Below are positions 4,237-9,126 of a stretch of 9,126 nt of DNA, one piece after another. Under the pieces are notes generated by a model that saw only the letters and a program-made list of their open reading frames with translations, ran no database searches and was not told the DNA's origin. The translations under genes were made by a program, and so were the position numbers. Positions within the stretch are counted from its first letter, which is position 1. Each line of letters starts with the position of its first letter. The stretch lies in contig JAFCDH010000043.1 of the NCBI GenBank assembly GCA_017609795.1, positions 1 to 9,126 on the forward strand, written 5' to 3'. Source of the stretch: Candidatus Pacearchaeota archaeon. GTDB taxonomy: Archaea; Nanobdellota; Nanobdellia; Pacearchaeales; GW2011-AR1.

Positions 4237-4292
4237 AGATGATGGGCTTAAGCTTAAAAAACTTAGATAGTCAGGCTTGATTGAGCTTATTA
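4237..4292 (+). repeat. 56-nt intergenic element, copy 2 (upstream of cdc48)
   Basis: This is the partner of 3725-3780. Hairpin I is TGGGC-TTAA-GCTTA (4243-4256). Its two G-U pairs form only in + strand RNA, so this copy is not a perfect DNA palindrome. Hairpin II is AGTCA/TGATT around GGCT (4269-4273/4278-4282). The conserved end GAGCTTAT runs into TTATTAAATTT, the TATA-like box expected for cdc48 (4287-4297). Upstream, ATCAATATCTC (4206-4216) recurs at 3401-3411 with matching spacing to GCTTAAG. Confidence 0.6.
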
Positions 4293-4297
4293 AATTT
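4287..4297 (+). promoter_or_regulatory. TATA-like box of cdc48
   Basis: TTATTAAATTT is centred around 4290-4293, predicting a start at about 4316-4320 and a leader of roughly 4-8 nt before the ATG at 4324. It overlaps the end of the 56-nt element. Confidence 0.4.
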
Positions 4298-4323
4298 CAG
4301 AATAAATAAAAAAATAATAAAAA

Positions 4324-6606
4324 ATGCAAACAAATGAAATTAAATTAAGGGTTGCAGAAGCATTACAAGATGATGCATATAAAGGAATTGCTAGGATAGA
4401 TTTTGATATTATGAGGCAGTTAAATATCAAAAGAGGAGATGTTATTATTATTAAAGGAGGTAGAGAAACTATTGCAATTGCAGATAAAGCTTATCCTGCA
4501 GATGTTGGAGAAGGTATTATTAGAATTGATGGAATTATTAGGAAAAATTCAAGAACTGGTGTTTCTGAAAACGTTATTGTTAAAAAAGCAAATATAAAAG
4601 AAGCTAAAAAAATTGTTATTGCTCCTGCTCAAAGAGGAATTATGATTCAAGGAGATTTAAAACCAGGATTATTAGGTAGAGCTGTTGTTAAAGGAGATAT
4701 TGTTGTTTTAGGAGGGGTTAAAAGAAGAAGAGATATTATGAGTGAAGATATTGAGAGTTTATTTGGAGGATTAAGTGATATGTTTGGAGATATGGGTTTT
4801 GGAAATTTAGGTGGACTACAACAATTAAGATTTGTAATTACAAATACAAATCCTAATCAACCTTGTATTATAACTGAAAATACAGATGTTATTTTAAGCA
4901 ATAAACCTGTTGAAGTTTCTGAAGAAACTGTTTTGCCAGAAGTTACTTATGAAGATATTGGAGGTTTAAAAGAAGAAGTTAAAAAAGTTAGAGAGATGGT
5001 TGAAGTTCCTTTAAAACATCCTGAAATTTTTGAAAGATTAGGTGTTGAGCCCCCAAAAGGAGTTTTATTATATGGACCTCCTGGAACAGGAAAAACATTG
5101 TTAGCAAAAGCTATTGCAAATGAATCAGAAGCTAATTTTATTTTATTAAATGGTCCAGAGGTAATGAGTAAGTTTTATGGAGAATCTGAGAAAAAAATTA
5201 GGGATTTGTTTGATGAAGCTGAAAAAAATTCTCCCTCAATAATTTTTATAGATGAAATTGATGCTATTGCACCTAAAAGAGAAGAAACAGGGGGAGAAGT
5301 AGAAAGAAGAGTTGTGTCTCAATTATTAACTATGATGGATGGTTTGCAATCTCGCGGAAAAGTGATTGTTATTGGAGCAACTAATAGACCTAATTCTATT
5401 GATCCTGCATTAAGAAGGCCTGGAAGATTTGATAGAGAAGTAGAAATTAGAGTTCCTGATAAATCAGGAAGATTACAAGTTTTAAAAATTCATACTAGAA
5501 ATATGCCTTTAACAAAAGATGTTGATTTAGATTATTTAGCAGGAATTACTCATGGTTTTGTTGGAGCAGATATTTCAGCTCTTGCAAAAGAAGCTGCAAT
5601 GGTTGTTTTAAGAAGATTATTACCTAAATTAGAATTAAAAGAAGATGAACCAATTTCTGAGGAAGTTTTAAAAGAGTTAAGAATAAGAAAAAAAGATTTT
5701 CAAGAAGCTTTGAAAATTGTAAGGCCAAGTGCAATGAGAGAAGTTTTAGTTGAAACTCCTAATATTAGTTGGAAAGATATTGGAGGGTTAGAATCTATTA
5801 AACAAGAACTAAAAGAAGCTGTTGAATGGCCTTTAAAATATCCTGAATCTTTTACAAGACTTGGAATTAGGCCTCCAAGAGGAATTTTATTATATGGGCC
5901 TCCTGGAACAGGAAAAACTTTGTTAGCAAAAGCTGTTGCTAAAGAATCAGAAGCTAATTTTATTCAGGTTAAAGGACCAAGTTTATTATCAATGTGGGTT
6001 GGTGAAAGTGAAAAAGGGGTTAGAAAGATTTTTGAAAGAGCAAGGCAAGTTGCTCCTTGTATTATATTTTTTGATGAAATTGATAGTTTAGCTGGAAAAA
6101 GAGGATTAGAACATGGACAAAAAGTTACTGAAAGGGTTTTAAATCAATTATTAGCTGAAATGGATGGTATTGAAGATTTATCAAATGTTATTGTTATTGG
6201 TGCAACAAATCGTCCAGATATGTTAGATTCTGCTTTATTAAGGCCTGGAAGATTTGATAGGATATTATTAACTACTTCCCCAACTAAAGAAGGAAGAGAA
6301 GAAATCTTTAGAATACATACTAAAAATATGCCTTTAGCAAAAGATGTTAAAGTAAAGAAAATTATTGATAAAACAGAAGGTTTTGTTGGTGCAGATATTG
6401 AGGCTTTTGTTAGAGAAGCAGCAATGCTTGCTTTAAGAGAAAACATAGATAGTAAAGAAGTTAAAATGAAGTATTTTGATGAAGCTTTGAAAAAAGTATC
6501 TGCAAGTGTAAGCAAATCTGATGTTGATAAGTACAGAAGAATTGAACAAGAATATATTAAATCTGCAAAATCTGCTATAGAACAGCCTGTTGGTTATTTG
6601 GGGTAG
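4324..6606 (+). CDS. cdc48: Cdc48/VAT-type AAA+ ATPase (p97 homologue)
   Basis: This 760-residue hexameric unfoldase would pull apart or extract proteins for degradation or recycling in the cytosol. The N domain (about 1-90, double-psi barrel) and a second N subdomain (about 95-200) precede two AAA rings. D1: Walker A GPPGTGKT (251-258), Walker B IIFIDE (306-311), sensor N354, arginine fingers in RRPGRFDR (364-371), pore loop KFYGESE (283-289). D2: Walker A 525-532, Walker B IIFFDE (580-585), N629, RPGRFDR (640-646), pore loop MWVGESE (557-563). All catalytic residues are intact in both rings. Residues 137-166 are an insert rich in Gly, Met and Phe in the second N subdomain. The C terminus (QPVGYLG) lacks a terminal hydrophobic-Tyr-X motif that could dock a proteasome. 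Length is normal for the family. Confidence 0.97.
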   Translation: MQTNEIKLRVAEALQDDAYKGIARIDFDIMRQLNIKRGDVIIIKGGRETIAIADKAYPADVGEGIIRIDGIIRKNSRTGVSENVIVKKANIKEAKKIVIAPAQRGIMIQGDLKPGLLGRAVVKGDIVVLGGVKRRRDIMSEDIESLFGGLSDMFGDMGFGNLGGLQQLRFVITNTNPNQPCIITENTDVILSNKPVEVSEETVLPEVTYEDIGGLKEEVKKVREMVEVPLKHPEIFERLGVEPPKGVLLYGPPGTGKTLLAKAIANESEANFILLNGPEVMSKFYGESEKKIRDLFDEAEKNSPSIIFIDEIDAIAPKREETGGEVERRVVSQLLTMMDGLQSRGKVIVIGATNRPNSIDPALRRPGRFDREVEIRVPDKSGRLQVLKIHTRNMPLTKDVDLDYLAGITHGFVGADISALAKEAAMVVLRRLLPKLELKEDEPISEEVLKELRIRKKDFQEALKIVRPSAMREVLVETPNISWKDIGGLESIKQELKEAVEWPLKYPESFTRLGIRPPRGILLYGPPGTGKTLLAKAVAKESEANFIQVKGPSLLSMWVGESEKGVRKIFERARQVAPCIIFFDEIDSLAGKRGLEHGQKVTERVLNQLLAEMDGIEDLSNVIVIGATNRPDMLDSALLRPGRFDRILLTTSPTKEGREEIFRIHTKNMPLAKDVKVKKIIDKTEGFVGADIEAFVREAAMLALRENIDSKEVKMKYFDEALKKVSASVSKSDVDKYRRIEQEYIKSAKSAIEQPVGYLG

Positions 6607-6787
6607 TTAGTTTATTTCTTGGAAAAATTTTTCTTCCTTGATAATCCCCTAATATTTTATAACTTATTCTTTTTGGAGAAGAATCTTTTCCAGAAGAAAG
6701 CCCTCTATTTGGATTTAAGGTTCTTTGAATAGTTCTATAATGTATGTTTGTTTCTGAATTACCAGGTTTATTATATATTATTGGCAT
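6575..6787 (-). CDS. small basic hypothetical protein, 70 aa
   Basis: I do not recognise it. It is hydrophilic and basic (many Arg, Lys, Asn, Ser), with no membrane segment, and probably partly disordered (NPNRGLSSGKDSSPKR, 26-41) before a short ordered-looking part (ISYKILGDYQGRKIFPRNKL). It is the only reading frame filling the gap between cdc48 and the ferredoxin gene. Codons match the neighbours (AGA, ATA, AAT). On the - strand, TTTATAAT (6811-6818) is centred ~27 nt before the ATG at 6787, as for leaderless genes here. Its last 32 nt are antisense to the end of cdc48. It starts 24 nt after the ferredoxin stop, so co-transcription is also possible. Confidence 0.5.
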   Translation of the reverse strand: MPIIYNKPGNSETNIHYRTIQRTLNPNRGLSSGKDSSPKRISYKILGDYQGRKIFPRNKLTTPNNQQAVL

Positions 6788-6810
6788 TTTTATTTTTATT
6801 AGATTTGTAT

Positions 6811-6818
6811 ATTATAAA
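6811..6818 (-). promoter_or_regulatory. TATA-like box of the 70-aa gene
   Basis: On the - strand this reads TTTATAAT, centred at 6814.5, with the predicted start at 6788, one base before the ATG. It overlaps the last codons of the ferredoxin gene. Confidence 0.4.
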
Positions 6819-7051
6819 TAATTTTCTAAAGGTTTGGTTTTTTGAAAACAAATTCCTTCAGGACAGATTGTTGCACAATCTCCACATCCTGAACATTTAT
6901 AATTTTTTTTTGGTTGTGCAGGAAAAAGTCCTTTTTCATTTGATTTATTAGATATTTCTAAAGCATTTTTTGCACAAAATTCTACACATAACCCACAACC
7001 TTTGCATTTTTCAAAATCTATTTTTATGTCAAATTTTCTTTTAAGAAACAT
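6812..7051 (-). CDS. 2x[4Fe-4S] ferredoxin, similar to KorD/PorD delta subunits
   Basis: This 79-residue electron carrier has two complete Cys-x2-Cys-x2-Cys-x3-Cys/Pro motifs: C16, C19, C22, C26 (CKGCGLCVEFC) and C53, C56, C59, C63 (CSGCGDCATICP). In this fold the last Cys of each motif joins the other cluster. The spacing, the loop between motifs (EKGLFPAQ) and the ending resemble the delta subunit of 2-oxoacid:ferredoxin oxidoreductases more than clostridial ferredoxins. No alpha, beta or gamma subunit is present in the window, so it may act as a free ferredoxin. Start: the ATG at 7051 has a TATA-like TATAAGTT (7072-7079) centred ~25 nt upstream, giving a leaderless mRNA. Confidence 0.9.
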   Translation of the reverse strand: MFLKRKFDIKIDFEKCKGCGLCVEFCAKNALEISNKSNEKGLFPAQPKKNYKCSGCGDCATICPEGICFQKTKPLENYL

Positions 7052-7184
7052 TTTTTGGTTTTATATTATTTAACTTATATCTCTTAGTAATTTAAGCTTT
7101 TAAGAATGTATATCTTTTAATCTTCTGTTTTTTAAAGGTTATGAGTAGCTTTAATCTTTTATTTGATATTAGTTATTGTTTTTA
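7052..7184. other. intergenic region upstream of ferredoxin
   Basis: These 133 nt contain the ferredoxin TATA-like box (7072-7079, - strand, ATATAAGTT) and otherwise only AT-rich sequence with TTAAGCTTTTAA-like partial symmetry (7091-7104). No RNA gene or operator could be supported. Confidence 0.3.
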
Positions 7185-7460
7185 TTATTTTAAAAAAAGT
7201 TCCTTGTTTTCTTGCTTTATTAATTCTTGTGTTAAAGGGCTGTTTTCTGTTATTTGATGTTTTTTTTCAAGAGGTTTGAGGTGAACTTTAGTTATTCTTC
7301 CAGCTCTATCTTCTACTATCCAAGTGTTGGAGGGCATAAGATATATGTTCATAGGTTTTCTATAATAATCTACAATTCCAGTTAAAGACCCTGCGATTAT
7401 AATCCCTAACGCCCCTAATTTGAGATAATCTCTTATTTTTTCGCGTGTTATTTTTGCCAT
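7185..7460 (-). CDS. small single-pass membrane protein, hypothetical
   Basis: This 91-residue protein has a short basic N terminus (MAKITREKIRDYLK), one membrane segment (about 15-33, LGALGIIIAGSLTGIVDYY) and a ~58-residue soluble tail with basic and acidic patches. The positive residues before the segment suggest the N terminus stays inside and the tail faces out, though RKP after it weakens this. I do not recognise the family. It lies 31 nt downstream of methionine aminopeptidase on the same strand and may be co-transcribed. However, CTTAAAAA (7483-7490), centred ~26 nt before the ATG at 7460, could be its own TATA box. Confidence 0.65.
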   Translation of the reverse strand: MAKITREKIRDYLKLGALGIIIAGSLTGIVDYYRKPMNIYLMPSNTWIVEDRAGRITKVHLKPLEKKHQITENSPLTQELIKQENKELFLK

Positions 7461-7491
7461 ATAATTTATTAAAATAAAGGGTTTTTAAGAA

Positions 7492-8379
7492 TTATTGTGT
7501 TGTAATAATTATTCCTTTATTTGTTTTAATAAAAGTATGTTCTGCTTGGCTTACAGGCTTATGGGATTTTTCAATTAATTGTGGAAAATTATGAAGAACT
7601 CCTGCTTGTTCAAGTTCTTTTATTCCTAATCTTGTCATTGGGCCGAATTTTTCTTGAATTTCTCTTAATGAAAATGGAAGTGTTTGATATTTTTCCCAAA
7701 CATAATCAAGAATTTTTCTAGAAATTGGAGAACGAGTATTTTTAGGTTTTATTACTGAATAAATATTACTTGTACCTCCTTCATAAACTTGACCTTGTCC
7801 TGTTGTTGCAAAAGGTTCTATTGCATAAGCTCCTTTTTCTATTTTATTTTCATTATTATTTGCATAATTTGGAATAGTAATTCCTGCATGAACTTTGTAT
7901 TGAGCAAGTTCATGTCCAGAAAGATTTACAATAGGTGAAAATCCTTTTGATTCAATTGATTCTTGAATTGCTTCACCTATTTGATGAAGTGTTGGGTTTT
8001 TGTTTAAAATTTTTAAGGAATTTTCTAAAGCTTGCTCACTTGCTTTAATTAATTCTTTATATTTGTTATCTGAAGTTAAATCTAAAGAAAATGCAGTATC
8101 TGCAATAAATCCATTTATATGAATTCCTATATCAACTTTTAAAAGTCCGCTTGCTTTTGTGTCATCTTCTAAAGTTGGGTGGTAGTGTGCTGCTATTTCA
8201 TTAATTGAAAGATTTACAGGAAAAGCAGGTTCTGCACCTAATTCATTTATTTTTTTATGTATTTTTTGCGCAATTTCTAATAAAGGCATATTTGGTTTTA
8301 TTAATTCTTTAGCATAAGCTATAACTTTTTTTGCAATTTCTCCTGCTTGTTTATAATCTTTGATTTCTTTTTCTTCCAT
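7492..8379 (-). CDS. map: methionine aminopeptidase, type 2 (archaeal)
   Basis: This cytosolic metalloenzyme would remove the initiator methionine from new proteins. All five metal ligands of the type 2 family are visible: D83 (VDIGIHING), D94 (FIADTAF), H156 (LSGHEL), E188 (AIEPFA) and E280 (QAEHTF). The substrate-binding H65 is in AAHYHP. The type 2 insert of about 60 residues is present between the E188 region and E280 (TRSPISRKILDYVWEKY onward), so it is not a type 1 enzyme. At 295 residues it is a normal length for archaeal enzymes without the eukaryotic N-terminal extension. The ATG at 8379 has TTTATATA (8401-8408, - strand) centred 26 nt upstream, predicting a leaderless mRNA. It is divergent from the PAS-like gene across 60 bp. 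Confidence 0.96.
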   Translation of the reverse strand: MEEKEIKDYKQAGEIAKKVIAYAKELIKPNMPLLEIAQKIHKKINELGAEPAFPVNLSINEIAAHYHPTLEDDTKASGLLKVDIGIHINGFIADTAFSLDLTSDNKYKELIKASEQALENSLKILNKNPTLHQIGEAIQESIESKGFSPIVNLSGHELAQYKVHAGITIPNYANNNENKIEKGAYAIEPFATTGQGQVYEGGTSNIYSVIKPKNTRSPISRKILDYVWEKYQTLPFSLREIQEKFGPMTRLGIKELEQAGVLHNFPQLIEKSHKPVSQAEHTFIKTNKGIIITTQ

Positions 8380-8400
8380 GAAATATGGACATTTTTAGGG

Positions 8401-8420
8401 TATATAAATGTTTAAAAATA
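8401..8420. promoter_or_regulatory. back-to-back TATA boxes of map (-) and the PAS-like gene (+)
   Basis: TATATAAA (8401-8408, TTTATATA on the - strand) lies 26 nt before the map ATG. TTTAAAAATA (8411-8420) lies ~26 nt before the + strand ATG at 8440. Only two bases separate the boxes, so the two divergent genes probably compete for or share regulation. The second box supports ATG 8440 rather than the upstream TTG at 8431 as the start. Confidence 0.55.
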
Positions 8421-8439
8421 GGAAAATTGTTTGAAGTTT

Positions 8440-9105
8440 ATGTTCAAAAGGAAACCTGAAAAGGATAAAAAGTTAAGTAAAAAAGGTTTAGAAAATCTAT
8501 GCGACCATCAAAAAAAACAAATAAAAAGATTGAGAACTTTAAATAGAGAACAAAAAAAATCCTTTTATAATCAGATAGAAACCTTTCTTCAACAATATGC
8601 AAATGAAAGTAAAATGAGTTATATTGTTATTAGAGGTCTTAATAAGGTTGTTGCTGCAACACCAAGTTTTGTAAAGAGATTTAAATTTAGTGAAGAAATG
8701 CTTGGAAGTAATTGTTATAATAGATTGAAAAACCCTTTAGATGATTTAACTCAAACAGATTTTCAAGAAGTTTTTACTAATAATCCTGAAGAAATTGAAA
8801 AGACAGCAATAATAAGAGATGGTGATGGAAAAAATAGGTATGTTGTTTTAACTAAAGAAAAACCAATTCAATGTGAAAATGAATATTATACAAGAGTACA
8901 AATTTATGAAATAGGGGCAGTAAAAGGAACTGTAAAGGGTTTAAGGAGAATATTAGGATTAAATGGAGAACCAAAAACTCTTGCAGGATATGTTGCTAGA
9001 AAAAAAGCTAACAACATAAAAGAACAAGTACACCAGGAAGCTAATGGAATTATTAGGGAAACAGAATTTGATATGCAAGAATTTGAAAAAGGAATAAAAA
9101 AATAA
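8440..9105 (+). CDS. PAS-like domain protein with N-terminal coiled coil
   Basis: Using the ATG at 8440 the protein has 221 residues; a TTG at 8431 would add MKF. The N terminus is highly charged and helical (about 1-55, KKLSKKGLENLCDHQKKQI then KRLRTLNREQKKSFYNQIE), likely coiled coil. Residues ~58-155 look like a PAS fold: MSYIVIRGLNKVVAATPSF, then VKRFKFSEEMLGSNCYNRL, and later strands YVVLTKEKPI and YYTRVQIYEI, with the usual 'I..n.kVv.at..f...f.fseeelig' order. The C-terminal ~60 residues (TVKGLRRILGLNGEPKTLAG onward) are helical and charged. No kinase, GGDEF or DNA-binding output domain is visible, so it may signal by protein contact. The ligand is unknown. PAS assignment is by eye and moderately sure. 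The next gene starts one base after its stop. Confidence 0.7.
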   Translation: MFKRKPEKDKKLSKKGLENLCDHQKKQIKRLRTLNREQKKSFYNQIETFLQQYANESKMSYIVIRGLNKVVAATPSFVKRFKFSEEMLGSNCYNRLKNPLDDLTQTDFQEVFTNNPEEIEKTAIIRDGDGKNRYVVLTKEKPIQCENEYYTRVQIYEIGAVKGTVKGLRRILGLNGEPKTLAGYVARKKANNIKEQVHQEANGIIRETEFDMQEFEKGIKK

Positions 9106-9106
9106 A

Positions 9107-9126
9107 ATGAAAATAGGTATAATAGG
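9107..9126 (+). CDS. 5' end of next gene, probably Rossmann-fold (partial)
   Basis: The ATG at 9107 lies one base after the stop of the PAS-like gene and opens a frame MKIGII with the next codon starting GG, cut by the window edge. This beginning is typical of NAD(P)-binding Rossmann proteins whose first strand leads into a Gly-rich loop, but six residues are too few to name it. The 1-nt spacing suggests an operon with the PAS-like gene. Confidence 0.45.

Noticed and set aside
6144..6515. Open - frame opposite the cdc48 D2 domain
   Set aside because: Mirror of a strongly conserved coding sequence; the translation is low-complexity Ser/Leu/Ile typical of antisense frames.
6748..6951. Open + frame across the ferredoxin gene
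   Set aside because: Antisense to both Cys motifs of the ferredoxin; hydrophobic translation is a by-product of AT-rich DNA.
8431..8439. TTG start adding three residues to the PAS-like protein
   Set aside because: The TATA box at 8411-8420 predicts transcription from about 8440, where an ATG lies.

Overview
The window looks like part of a very AT-rich archaeal chromosome, most likely from a small-genome DPANN lineage (Woesearchaeota/Pacearchaeota-like). This rests on gene content: a type 2 methionine aminopeptidase, a two-ring Cdc48/VAT ATPase, a Ser/His signal peptidase, a TrmB-type regulator and an AbrB-type protein. It also rests on promoter layout: a TATA-like box is centred about 26 nt upstream of many start codons, as expected for leaderless mRNAs. 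The lineage below archaea is inference.

Layout. Positions 1-184 hold a candidate small structured RNA (about 80-155, +). Positions 185-451 (-) encode a small winged-helix protein with an inverted repeat just upstream of its TATA box. Positions 452-979 have no convincing protein gene. They contain the most unusual object here: on the - strand, about 888-785, four consecutive hairpins each capped by a UUCG tetraloop, with their own TATA box (909-916) and a U-rich tail. Then come a GNAT acetyltransferase (980-1387, -) and an unrecognised 118-residue protein (1446-1802, -). A TrmB-like regulator (1937-2659, +) is divergent from that pair. A signal peptidase I (2758-3303, -) is convergent with it, and its last ~38 residues lie in another frame (2652-2770).

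Positions 3304-3827 are another long stretch without a recognisable gene. It contains two adjacent inverted-repeat operator-like sites, several small hairpins and a 56-nt element (3725-3780). The same element recurs at 4237-4292 (45/56 identical, by hand alignment). The two copies sit directly upstream of a zinc-ribbon/AbrB protein (3828-4169, +) and of cdc48 (4324-6606, +).

After cdc48 the - strand carries a small basic protein (6575-6787) overlapping the cdc48 3' end, a 2x[4Fe-4S] ferredoxin (6812-7051), a one-membrane-segment small protein (7185-7460) and methionine aminopeptidase (7492-8379). A PAS-like protein (8440-9105, +) is divergent from the aminopeptidase. One base after its stop, a new frame starts and runs off the window (9107-9126).

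How the genes fit together: cdc48, the signal peptidase and methionine aminopeptidase all belong to protein maturation and quality control, while four genes (winged helix, TrmB, zinc ribbon-AbrB, PAS) look regulatory or sensory. Protein genes are packed tightly, with convergent overlaps of 8 and 32 nt. The two ~520-nt gaps therefore stand out, and they are where the RNA-like and operator-like signals cluster.
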